A stretch of DNA of 10,771 bases, taken from assembly GCA_025924845.1 (NCBI GenBank), contig JAICHN010000144.1, positions 1 to 10,771 of the forward strand. Direction: 5' to 3'. Source of the DNA: Chloroflexota bacterium. Its GTDB lineage: Bacteria > Chloroflexota > UBA5177 > JANWHV01. Made by a program: the position numbers and the translations under genes. Shown here piece by piece: positions 1 to 9,413 of the stretch. The notes below the pieces were generated by a model. The model worked only from the letters and a program-made list of their open reading frames with translations, was not told the origin of the DNA and made no database searches. The first letter of the stretch is position 1. Every line of letters starts with the position of its first letter.

Positions 1-3
1 GAA

Positions 4-33
4 TTGGCCTGAACCGCGGTCGTCTTTTATAAG
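4..33 (+). promoter_or_regulatory. Possible sigma-70-type promoter for serA
   Basis: A -35-like TTGGCC at 4-9 and a -10-like TATAAG at 28-33 are separated by 18 nt. This would start transcription near 40 and leave a leader of about 120 nt before serA. The -10 matches five of six consensus bases and the -35 four of six. An inverted repeat (11-19 with 44-53, nine pairs with one bulged base) overlaps the element and could be an operator or a leader hairpin. The assignment is by consensus matching only, and the upstream gene is outside the window, so serA could instead be transcribed from further left. Confidence 0.3.
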
Positions 34-142
34 CGTACCCGTGCCGCCGGTTCCCGCCACCAGCCATTTGGATGAGGCCGTCCGTTTAACCGCCTTAGCC
101 TTCCCCACACCTGGTATGGTAGAGAGAACGATTCGCAGGCAG

Positions 143-150
143 AGGAAAGG
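143..150 (+). promoter_or_regulatory. Ribosome binding site deciding the serA start
   Basis: The purine-rich AGGAAAGG lies 9 nt before the TTG at 160 but 24 nt before the first in-frame ATG at 175. The spacing therefore favours the TTG start. Confidence 0.5.
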
Positions 151-159
151 AACGCTCGG

Positions 160-1803
160 TTGGTCATTGATGCCATGGCAAACATAGCGACTCGCAATCA
201 ACGTCGTCCGCGCATTTTAGTCGCCGATGAGTTCGCTCAAGAGGGGATGACCATTCTCCAGGAACGAGCCGAGGTAGTCCACCGCCCCGGCCTGAACGAG
301 ACCGCGGTGATCGAGGTGCTGCGCGACGGCAATTATCAGGCGATGGTAGTGCGCAGCGCCACGCGGGTGACCGATGCGGTTTTGGCCGCGGCGCCCACGC
401 TGCAGGTGGTGGCACGGGCCGGGGTAGGGGTGGATACGATCGATGTCGACGCCGCCACGCGGCGGGGCGTCCTCGTGATCAACATGCCCACCGGCAACAC
501 GATCACCACGGCCGAACATACGCTCGCCCTCCTGTTCAGTATGACCCGCACCATTCCCCAGGCCAACGCCAGGCTGCGGGCGGGAGAATGGAATCGGAAA
601 GATTATTTGGGCGTCGAGTTGGCCGGTAAGACGCTGGGCGTGGTTGGTCTGGGGCGCATCGGTACCGAGGTGGCACGGCGCACCCAGGCGCTGGGCATTC
701 GCGTGCTTGCTTACGATCCGTATGTGGCGCCGGAGGTTGGCGAGCGGCTGCGCGTGCCGCTTCTCGGCTCGCTGCATGAAATGCTGAGCGAGTGCCAATT
801 TCTCACCGTTCACACGCCGCTCACCGCCGAGACGCGCGGCATGATCGATGCCGATGCCCTGGCCGCTATGCCGCGAGGAGCGCGAGTCGTGAACTGCGCG
901 CGTGGCGGCATCATTGCCGAGGACGCACTGTTGGCGGCCTTGAACTCTGGACATATTGTGGGCGCGGCCATCGATGTATTGGAAGGCGAGCCGGTACGGG
1001 ACCCTCATCACCCGCTGATTTCTCATCCCAAGGTAGTGTGTACTCCCCATCTCGGGTCGGCTACCATCGAGGCCGAAATCAAGGTAGCTATCGGTACCGC
1101 GCGGGACGTCCTGGTGGCGCTTGATGGGGGCGGCGTCGGCGCCGCCGTGAACGGCCCGCTCAGCGGCGGCGACGGTCTGATCAATCCCAAACCGTATATC
1201 ACCCTGGCCCGTCGGCTCGGTGAGCTGGCGGTGCAGTGGGACACCGGACCGCTGCGCCGCCTGGAAGTGCATGTCGCCGGCGAGGCGGCGGCGCTCAATC
1301 GCGCCCCACTTACCGCCAGCGCGCTTGCCGCCGTGCTCGACCAGGTGCTGGATGTCAGAGTCAATCTGGTCAATGCGCGCCTCATTGCCGAGCAGCGTGG
1401 CCTGCACGTTGAGGAGGGAGCGGACGACGGCGACCAGCCGTTCCGGGGGTCGCTGAGCCTGTATTTGCAACGCGACGAGCGGCATTTTGTGACCTTGCAC
1501 GGTACAATTGTGCATGAAGAGCCGCGCCTCACCGCGATCAACGATTTCCCGGTCGAGCTACCGATCACGCCAGGCACCTGGCTCTGTACTCGCCACGACG
1601 ATCGACCCGGCCTGATCGGTGAGCTTGGCTCACTCCTGGGCCGTCACAACATCAACATCGGTTTCATGCAGCTTGGCCGCGACCAGCCTCGAGGCACCGC
1701 GCTGATGATCGTCGGTCTTGACGATCCGCTCAATCCGGAATTGCTGGCCCAGATCGAGGCGCTTCCCGCCGTGAAGAGCGCCCGCGTGGTGACTATTCGC
1801 TAA
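160..1803 (+). CDS. serA: D-3-phosphoglycerate dehydrogenase, long (ASB + ACT) form
   Basis: This cytoplasmic enzyme oxidises 3-phosphoglycerate to 3-phosphohydroxypyruvate with NAD+, the first step of serine synthesis. The 547 residues fit the long family form (about 525-530 residues, as in Mycobacterium and Bacillus). The substrate- and NAD-binding domains span about 18-325, with the Rossmann motif GLGRIG at 163-168 and acidic D186 after the second strand. Catalytic residues are R248 (in NCARGG), E277 (in EGEP) and H297 (in TPHLG). An ASB-type intervening domain covers about 330-465 with VNLVNAR near 401-407. A C-terminal ACT domain (about 474-547) has HDDRPGLIG and HNINI, suggesting serine feedback control. 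A TTG start at 160 is chosen from the Shine-Dalgarno spacing; ATG at 175 would remove five residues. No other serine-pathway gene is visible, and alaS follows after a gap. The identification is secure, while feedback sensitivity is inferred. Confidence 0.97.
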   Translation: MVIDAMANIATRNQRRPRILVADEFAQEGMTILQERAEVVHRPGLNETAVIEVLRDGNYQAMVVRSATRVTDAVLAAAPTLQVVARAGVGVDTIDVDAATRRGVLVINMPTGNTITTAEHTLALLFSMTRTIPQANARLRAGEWNRKDYLGVELAGKTLGVVGLGRIGTEVARRTQALGIRVLAYDPYVAPEVGERLRVPLLGSLHEMLSECQFLTVHTPLTAETRGMIDADALAAMPRGARVVNCARGGIIAEDALLAALNSGHIVGAAIDVLEGEPVRDPHHPLISHPKVVCTPHLGSATIEAEIKVAIGTARDVLVALDGGGVGAAVNGPLSGGDGLINPKPYITLARRLGELAVQWDTGPLRRLEVHVAGEAAALNRAPLTASALAAVLDQVLDVRVNLVNARLIAEQRGLHVEEGADDGDQPFRGSLSLYLQRDERHFVTLHGTIVHEEPRLTAINDFPVELPITPGTWLCTRHDDRPGLIGELGSLLGRHNINIGFMQLGRDQPRGTALMIVGLDDPLNPELLAQIEALPAVKSARVVTIR

Positions 1804-1883
1804 CGACGAATCCTCGGGAACGACGCCTAGCGGTAAACCCGTATGCTTAGCGTAGGGCTTGCGCCCCAGTTTGCGCGCAACCT

Positions 1884-1915
1884 CAAGCCGGCGGCTCACT
1901 CCGGCCACCGGCTTG
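1884..1915 (+). other. Hairpin in the alaS 5' leader
   Basis: CAAGCCGG at 1884-1891 pairs perfectly with CCGGCTTG at 1908-1915. The 16-nt loop can form three further pairs (1892-1894 with 1901-1903). The stem ends 7 nt before the alaS Shine-Dalgarno sequence and has no following T-run, so it does not look like an intrinsic terminator. It could influence alaS translation, stabilise the message or mark RNA processing between serA and alaS. A 10-nt palindrome, TTGCGCGCAA, sits just upstream at 1871-1880. Function is unproven. Confidence 0.4.
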
Positions 1916-1922
1916 ATGCGCT

Positions 1923-1929
1923 GGAAGGA
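1923..1929 (+). promoter_or_regulatory. Ribosome binding site deciding the alaS start
   Basis: GGAAGGA lies 8 nt before the ATG at 1938 but only 2 nt before the in-frame ATG at 1932. The second ATG is therefore the better start. Confidence 0.5.
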
Positions 1930-1937
1930 CTATGCAC

Positions 1938-4601
<2,664 letters not shown>

Positions 4602-4619
4602 GTTAGTAGAGGATGTGTC

Positions 4620-7043
4620 TTACTCCTCGCGGCGCGCGTAAGCCACCACATCTTCCAAACTCATCCTCGCGCCTTCCTCCCACCGCGCCGCCAGCACGGT
4701 AGGCGACAATTGGCCGCGGAGGGCGGCGAGATTGCGGTCATAATCGACCTTATCCCCTTTGTGGAACCCAGCCCCGACCTTTGTCCGCAACAACTCGGCG
4801 GCACCGAGTAAGCGAGCGGCCCTTTCCGGGCCACCGGTTAGCCGATCGAGGGCCGCCAGGCCCTCCAGACAAGCGATGATCCCCACCTGGTTCCCTGCCT
4901 TATCGTGCATCACCAGGCTCTCCAGGTAGAGGAGGCGCGCCCGCGCATAATCGCCCTGGTAACGGAGAACCTCGGCCAGATTGACCGTCATAATGGCGAC
5001 ACCCTGTTCATCTTCCATAGAGCGATAGATGGCCAGGGCGTCCTCATAGCGCCGCGCCGCCAGCGGATAGGCATTGTCCTCGGTGGCAACCACCCCTAAG
5101 TTACCCATCGCCCGCGCCATCCCGTTGAGATCGCCCAACTCGCGCGCCAGAGCCAGGCTCTCCTCATGAAGCGCGGTGGCGCGCGAAACATCTCCCAGGA
5201 TGCGGGAAACGAGGGCAAGAATATTCAGGCCCGATGCAACGCCTTTATTGTCACCTAAACTCCGGTAGAGCCGTAATGCCTCCTCCCCCAGCACGATCAC
5301 GCGCGCGTAGTCGGATTGCTCATTCGCCAGCACACCGGCCCCATACAGCGCCTTGGCACGCGCCGGCAAGGCCTCGGGGGCCGAACTGCCCGGCGAGGCC
5401 AACAGCCGTTCAAGCCGCCATCGTCCTTCACTGAGGTGACTATGGGTGTTCCAGAACCGCCACAGAGACCCGGCCAATCGTAGACCAAGCACCACATCAT
5501 GCTCACCCGCCCACTCCAGGGCAGCCCGCATATTGTCGTGCGCCGCTTTGAGGCGCTCGAACCAGTAGACCTGCCGCGGTCCCGTCAACTCCGGTTCGGC
5601 GGCGAGCGCCACGCCGAGATAATGCAGCGCATGGCGCCGCCGCAGTTCGTTCGCCTCGCCGGTGGCTTCCAGACGTTCGAGGCCGTATTCGCGGAGCGTC
5701 TCCAGCATGCGAAACCGTGCCGACGCCTGTTCATCAACCTCGAGTGCCTCGGGGACGGCGTCTCGCATCACCAGACTATGGTTCATCAGTTCTTCCAGAC
5801 CTGCGTACAGGCTGAGCGGTATCGCCTCCGGCTCAGGCCCGGCTCCGCTCGCCGCGAACTCAGGTAAGCACACCGCCGCGGCAGCCTGCATCGACCAGCC
5901 GCCCGCGAATACGCTGAGCCGCGCAAACAGCGCCGTTCCCTCGGCGCCCAATTGCTCGCAACTCCATTCCAACGTGCCGCGAAGGGTCTGCTGGCGCTCG
6001 GGTAGGTCCAGGGGTCCGGCCACTAAAAGATCGAGCCGCTGCTCCAGGCGGCGCAGAAGAACGGGCGGCGGCATGACGCTCACGCGAGCTGCCGCCAACT
6101 CAATAGCCAGCGGTAAGCCGTCCAGGCGGGCGCAAATTTCCGCAACGACGGGCGCAGTCTCGTCGGTGAGCTGAAAGCCGGGCCACGCGGCGCGCGCGCA
6201 TTGCGCAAAAAGGGCTACCGCCGCGTACCCGGCAAGGTGCGCGGCGCCTTCCCCCGCTGGGGGCGGCAGAGCTAGGGGAGGGACCGGGAAAAGGTGCTCG
6301 CCGCGTACGCGAAGGGCGACGCGGCTGGTAGCGAGCACCTGAAGGGCTGGGCACTGTACCAGGATTTGAGCAATCATGGGAGAGGCGCTCAGCACCTGTT
6401 CGAGATTATCCAACAGGAGGAGCATCCTCTTATCGCGCAGATAACTGATCAGTTTGTCGGGCAGCGGCCTGGCTCCCAAATCGCCCAGGCCAAGCGCATG
6501 CCCAATGGCCGAAGGCACCAGGTGAGGGGCCGTCACGGCGGCCAGATCCACGAAGACGGCCCCATCCGCGTAGGTTCGGCTCAGGTCATCCATCAGTTGG
6601 AGGGCAAGCCGCGTCTTTCCGATGCCGCCGGGACCGATCAAGGTCAACAGGCGAATCTCGGGGCGGGCCAAAAGGGCTGAGGCGGCAGCGACATCATGGT
6701 CCCGGCCAATCAGCATGGTGAGCGGCTGAGGCGCCGCGAACCGCGCGGTCCCCGAGGAACGGCGGCCGCGGCCGGAGGTTCCTCGTCTCCGAGGGGTCGG
6801 CGTTACGAGGGCCAGAAGCGCCGCCAGCGGCTCCCCGGACAGACCCAGTGCCCCGGCCAGGCGGCGAATCGTGCCGTCTTGGGGTTGGGACGTTCCCCGT
6901 TCAAGATCCTGAATGCCGCGAACACTAACCCCGGACCGCTCGGCAAGCGCTTCCTGGGTTAAACCGGCGCTCTGTCGGTATTCTCTGAGCGCTTTCCCAA
7001 AAGGAGAAGGCTCATCCGTGCGCACACCAGCCGTACCTGCCAC
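4620..7043 (-). CDS. XRE-HTH / NB-ARC (STAND) / TPR transcriptional regulator
   Basis: This 807-residue cytoplasmic protein is a predicted signal-transduction ATPase that binds DNA. An XRE-type helix-turn-helix spans about 15-70 ([24 protein letters not shown]), followed by a basic, low-complexity linker at 80-105. The NB-ARC/AAA-like NTPase (about 110-345) has Walker A GPGGIGKT at 137-144, Walker B LLLLDN ending at D212-N213, a sensor-like TSR at 239-241 and GLPLA at 309-313. A helical region with LSVFAGGW (376-383) and TPR-like helical repeats (about 560-735) follow. The C-terminus carries the [10 protein letters not shown] motif typical of this family. STAND proteins are thought to oligomerise on ligand and nucleotide binding. 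The ligand and target genes are unknown, and no adjacent gene is an obvious effector. The start is a GTG with a poor Shine-Dalgarno sequence; a GTG six codons downstream is an alternative. The stop is 18 nt from the alaS stop, on the opposite strand. Confidence 0.9.
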   Translation of the reverse strand: MAGTAGVRTDEPSPFGKALREYRQSAGLTQEALAERSGVSVRGIQDLERGTSQPQDGTIRRLAGALGLSGEPLAALLALVTPTPRRRGTSGRGRRSSGTARFAAPQPLTMLIGRDHDVAAASALLARPEIRLLTLIGPGGIGKTRLALQLMDDLSRTYADGAVFVDLAAVTAPHLVPSAIGHALGLGDLGARPLPDKLISYLRDKRMLLLLDNLEQVLSASPMIAQILVQCPALQVLATSRVALRVRGEHLFPVPPLALPPPAGEGAAHLAGYAAVALFAQCARAAWPGFQLTDETAPVVAEICARLDGLPLAIELAAARVSVMPPPVLLRRLEQRLDLLVAGPLDLPERQQTLRGTLEWSCEQLGAEGTALFARLSVFAGGWSMQAAAAVCLPEFAASGAGPEPEAIPLSLYAGLEELMNHSLVMRDAVPEALEVDEQASARFRMLETLREYGLERLEATGEANELRRRHALHYLGVALAAEPELTGPRQVYWFERLKAAHDNMRAALEWAGEHDVVLGLRLAGSLWRFWNTHSHLSEGRWRLERLLASPGSSAPEALPARAKALYGAGVLANEQSDYARVIVLGEEALRLYRSLGDNKGVASGLNILALVSRILGDVSRATALHEESLALARELGDLNGMARAMGNLGVVATEDNAYPLAARRYEDALAIYRSMEDEQGVAIMTVNLAEVLRYQGDYARARLLYLESLVMHDKAGNQVGIIACLEGLAALDRLTGGPERAARLLGAAELLRTKVGAGFHKGDKVDYDRNLAALRGQLSPTVLAARWEEGARMSLEDVVAYARREE

Positions 7044-7101
7044 GGTGTTTCACCACTTCGCCGCGAAAGCTCAATGGGGGCGCGTTCGCGCGTCTCCCTG
7101 A

Positions 7102-7110
7102 ATGATAGCA
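7102..7110 (-). promoter_or_regulatory. Possible extended -10 promoter of the STAND regulator
   Basis: Read on the minus strand, this is TGCTATCAT: an extended -10 (TGn) plus a hexamer matching TATAAT at five of six positions. No good -35 is visible. Transcription would start near 7095, giving a leader of about 50 nt before the GTG at 7043. That leader includes a short GC-rich inverted repeat (CGCG-TTCG-CGCG) around 7081-7092. The call rests on consensus only. Confidence 0.4.
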
Positions 7111-7271
7111 GATTACCTGGCGCCTTATGGCACTTTTCACGCTGCAAACTCGTCCCGCATTTACGTGGGTAATTCCGCCGAACTGCGTGGCCCGCTGTTC
7201 CGGTTCAGCGCATACTCAGCGTGGCGAAGGACCGGCCCCAATGGCGGCGCCGGCCACGCCACGTAAGATCT

Positions 7272-7276
7272 AGGAG
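7272..7276 (+). promoter_or_regulatory. Ribosome binding site deciding the cyclase start
   Basis: AGGAG lies 10 nt before a GTG at 7287. The in-frame GTG at 7221 has no Shine-Dalgarno sequence before it. The stretch 7044-7286 is therefore the true intergenic region between the divergent genes; apart from the minus-strand promoter candidate I see no further gene in it. Confidence 0.5.
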
Positions 7277-7286
7277 CCAAAGCAGA

Positions 7287-8408
7287 GTGCCACAAGGGGA
7301 GTTACGCGAGCTGGACTCGTATCAGATGCAACCTTTCGGAGAGCGGTCGGCCGAACGGCAGGACGCACCATACGGGGGGACCCTCATCGCCCAGGAGATG
7401 TATGCCGCCTATACGGCGGACTGGGAATCAATGAAGCTGCCTGCGAAGCACGAGCAACCAGGTCTTGAACCGAAGAGACCGGATCGCCCGTCTGCGCGGC
7501 AGGTATTTCCTGTATATCTGTTCCGCATCGGCGCCGACGACCGAATCAGTGACGCCCTGAGGGATAGCACGAGCCCCTTCCCGCTTCCTGTGCCGGCCCG
7601 GCGGGGCGCGACGTGGACCAACCTTGACGCCGGCTTGACGGACGCCTTCTGGGATGCGGTAGATGTCGTACGCCGTACCGGCACGGCCGGCCGAATCGAA
7701 CATACCGTGCGTACGCGGACCGAGACGGTTCTCTATGAAATCTGGATAGCGCCGACGCCCACCAATGACCTGGTCGGTATCGCATGCGACATGACGGGGA
7801 GTCTGTACAGGGCGAGCGGTGTGCGCGCCGGTGAGGGCGCCGCTGAGCGCGTGATCGCCAATCTTTGGCAAGAGAAGCATAGGCTGGAAGTGGAGAGGGA
7901 TCAACTTCTGAGCTTGGCCACTCACGATAGCCTGACTGGGATCTGGAATCGAAGAGCCATCCTTGAGCTTCTGGCAAAGGCGCTGGCGGGCACGCTCCGT
8001 GAGATCCGGCCGGTCACCGTCCTCATGGCGGATATCGATCGCTTCAAGCGCGTCAACGACCGCTTCGGCCACCAGATTGGGGATGCGGTTCTGCGGGAAA
8101 CGGCACGCCGCTTCCGCCTATGCGTGCGGCGTTCGGACGAAGTTGGCCGCTACGGAGGCGAGGAATTCCTGATCGTGCTTCCCGGTTGCGGCGCGGCAGC
8201 AGCAATTTCGCGCGCCGAAGAGTTTCGGGCCGCGATTAGCGGCAAGCCGTTCCAGACCGCGGGGAGGCATCTGCCCGTAACATGCAGCTTAGGACTCTAC
8301 AGCATCTTCGGGAGCGGCTATGACTGTGAAGAGGTCATCCGCAAAGCGGACACTGCCCTGTATCAGGCCAAGCGGAGCGGACGAAACAGGGTCGAGATCG
8401 CCGGATAA
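7287..8408 (+). CDS. Diguanylate cyclase with degenerate N-terminal PAS-like domain
   Basis: Predicted to make cyclic di-GMP from two GTP in the cytoplasm; no signal peptide or membrane segment is seen. With the GTG start the protein has 373 residues. Residues 1-70 are polar and probably disordered. Residues about 72-172 look like a divergent PAS fold: a PAS-like final strand, YEIWIAPTPTNDLVGIACDMT, closes it. A helical, coiled-coil-like linker (about 184-210) leads into the GGDEF domain at about 205-370. This carries HDSLTGIWNRR from 213, metal-binding ADIDRF (D249, D251), the active-site signature GGEEF at 290-294, and the inhibitory I-site R281-x-x-D284 exactly five residues upstream. Both catalysis and product inhibition therefore appear intact. 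No EAL or HD-GYP domain is attached. The PAS ligand is unknown. A GTG at 7221 would add 22 Arg-rich residues but lacks a Shine-Dalgarno sequence. It is divergent from the STAND regulator. Confidence 0.93.
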   Translation: MPQGELRELDSYQMQPFGERSAERQDAPYGGTLIAQEMYAAYTADWESMKLPAKHEQPGLEPKRPDRPSARQVFPVYLFRIGADDRISDALRDSTSPFPLPVPARRGATWTNLDAGLTDAFWDAVDVVRRTGTAGRIEHTVRTRTETVLYEIWIAPTPTNDLVGIACDMTGSLYRASGVRAGEGAAERVIANLWQEKHRLEVERDQLLSLATHDSLTGIWNRRAILELLAKALAGTLREIRPVTVLMADIDRFKRVNDRFGHQIGDAVLRETARRFRLCVRRSDEVGRYGGEEFLIVLPGCGAAAAISRAEEFRAAISGKPFQTAGRHLPVTCSLGLYSIFGSGYDCEEVIRKADTALYQAKRSGRNRVEIAG

Positions 8409-8410
8409 CG

Positions 8411-8452
8411 CCACCCCGGCGCTCCCCGCCGTCTCCGACGAGGCCGGGGTGG
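8411..8452. terminator. Strong hairpin after the cyclase gene
   Basis: CCACCCCGGC at 8411-8420 pairs perfectly with GCCGGGGTGG at 8443-8452, a 10-bp GC-rich stem starting 2 nt after the TAA stop. The loop is 22 nt. There is no T-tract on either side, so it is not a classical intrinsic terminator. It may block exonucleases or pause RNA polymerase at the end of either convergent gene. Confidence 0.4.
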
Positions 8453-8472
8453 GGCGGCCCACGCAGCTGGTT

Positions 8473-8528
8473 CCCACGGCCTTCACAACGCGTGGGCGGT
8501 CAAAGTGGTCACTGGGCCGACGGTGACC
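8473..8528. repeat. Two further inverted repeats between convergent genes
   Basis: CCCACG (8473-8478) pairs with CGTGGG (8491-8496) across a 12-nt loop. GGTCAC (8507-8512) pairs with GTGACC (8523-8528) across a 10-nt loop. With the larger hairpin at 8411-8452 they fill the 147-nt convergent region, which holds no gene. A combined role as a bidirectional transcription-end zone is inferred. Confidence 0.35.
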
Positions 8529-8555
8529 CATGGATGGATGAACGCGCGGTTTCGT

Positions 8556-9137
8556 CTACAACCGCCGTGCAGCGCTCGAACGCATCGGCTGGAGCGCCTC
8601 CGCCCAACGTTGCAGTTCATCCAGCATTGCGGTCGCGGCGTTTTCCATTACCTCGTTCGCCCGCAGGTTCCCCTCCTTGTCGATGAACTGGGCCACGAAT
8701 GGAATGGACACCGCTTCGAACAGCGGTACCATTTTTAGGGCCGTGACGACCTGTTTGATCATCTGCGCGGCCCGCGTTCCGGCGGCGACACCCCCATAGC
8801 TGACCAGCCCTACCGGCTTATAGGCCCATTCTTGATTGAGATAATCGATTGCATTCTTGAGGGGTGCGGTGAAGCCGTAATTGTACTCCGGCATTACGAA
8901 CACGAAGGCGTCGGCAGCCTCGACCCGCGCGCTCCAGTCCTTCGTGTGCTGATGCATATAATCGTGAAAACGGGGATGCTTTGGCTCGTCCATGAAGGGC
9001 AGTGCGAGCTTGGCCAGATCAACCACATCGAGGTTGAAACCGCCATGGGCCTCGGCGCGCGCCTGGAACCACCGCGCTACCGGTAAGCCGACCCGGCCGG
9101 GCCGTGTACTGGCAATAATGATCATGAGAGTGGGCAT
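8556..9137 (-). CDS. NADPH-dependent FMN reductase family protein
   Basis: This is a flavodoxin-like oxidoreductase expected to bind FMN and use NAD(P)H to reduce flavin, quinones, azo compounds or metals; the physiological substrate is not deducible. The 193 residues fit the family (about 180-200). The first strand leads into the FMN-phosphate loop ASTRPGRVG (9-17). The second hallmark, PEYNYGFTAPLKNAID, begins at 83 and contacts the isoalloxazine ring. The segment SYGGVAAG (113-120) completes the flavin site. No signal peptide is seen, so it is cytoplasmic. The ATG at 9137 is chosen because the family's conserved first strand begins right there and AGGAG (9149-9153, minus strand) lies 11 nt before it. 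An in-frame upstream start at 9218 would add 27 residues with no family similarity. It converges with the cyclase and is divergent from the solute-binding protein gene. Nothing nearby suggests a metabolic partner. Confidence 0.93.
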   Translation of the reverse strand: MPTLMIIIASTRPGRVGLPVARWFQARAEAHGGFNLDVVDLAKLALPFMDEPKHPRFHDYMHQHTKDWSARVEAADAFVFVMPEYNYGFTAPLKNAIDYLNQEWAYKPVGLVSYGGVAAGTRAAQMIKQVVTALKMVPLFEAVSIPFVAQFIDKEGNLRANEVMENAATAMLDELQRWAEALQPMRSSAARRL

Positions 9138-9231
9138 GGAACGACCTACTCCTATCACGGTCGGAATCCTGATCGGGCCATGGCGGACAGTGTCTGCCCA
9201 CGCCGATAGGTGATACATAGGTAAAGCCTAG

Positions 9232-9390
9232 CACATACCGGATAGTGGGGTACTCACCCCAGACGAAATCCTGTTTGTCGCGCCCCGGATCCGTGCTGTA
9301 CACTCGGGTCAATCGGCGGACGACCTCGCCGCGGCATTATTGCGCCAGGGCTTCACGCTTGCCTTCGTGAAGCACTTTTTGGTCGTTTAG
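9232..9390 (+). pseudogene. Short protein-like open frame lacking a normal start; possible gene remnant
   Basis: After a TAG at 9229-9231 one plus-strand frame stays open to a TAG at 9388-9390. Its conceptual product includes DEILFVAPRIRAVHSGQSAD, followed by an amphipathic helix-like stretch and a hydrophobic, Lys/His-containing end (FVKHFLVV). Stops occur in all three frames just upstream (9211-9231). The only in-frame candidates for starts are CTG at 9271, TTG at 9340 and GTG at 9367, none with a convincing Shine-Dalgarno sequence. The frame ends 8 nt after the T-run of the terminator at 9350-9380. It may be the tail of a lost gene that once used that terminator, or chance openness in GC-rich DNA. 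No family is recognised. Confidence 0.2.
9350..9380 (+). terminator. Intrinsic terminator upstream of the solute-binding protein gene
   Basis: GCTTCACG at 9350-9357 pairs perfectly with CGTGAAGC at 9366-9373 across an 8-nt loop. After two bases it is followed by five Ts at 9376-9380. This is a standard rho-independent terminator in the plus direction. There is no intact plus-strand gene upstream: the neighbour on that side is on the minus strand. Only 33 nt separate the T-run from the ATG at 9414, too few to hold a promoter and leader as well as the ribosome site. It may therefore act as an attenuator in the leader of the downstream gene, or be left over from a vanished gene. Confidence 0.7.
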
Positions 9391-9413
9391 CTCGGGCGGG
9401 AGGACATTTCGAG

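Noticed and set aside
5..18. T-box-like sequence ahead of serA (GAACCGCG resembling the T-box core).
   Set aside because: The bases that must pair with the tRNA acceptor end (UGGN) read CTGA here, the rest of the leader is outside the window and no terminator follows. The match is too weak.
2..187. Open plus-strand frame overlapping the start of serA, possibly the tail of an upstream gene.
   Set aside because: Pro/Arg-rich product with no family resemblance and an unusual overlap with serA; openness is expected by chance at this GC content.
217..1515. Long (over 400-codon) open frame on the minus strand inside serA.
   Set aside because: It is antisense to a clear serA, its composition (Gly, Arg, His, Gln rich) is that of a GC-rich shadow frame, and it has no recognisable domain.
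5499..6174. Plus-strand open frames of 122-170 codons opposite the STAND regulator.
   Set aside because: The minus strand carries clear NB-ARC/TPR domains over the same stretch; the plus-strand products have no motifs.
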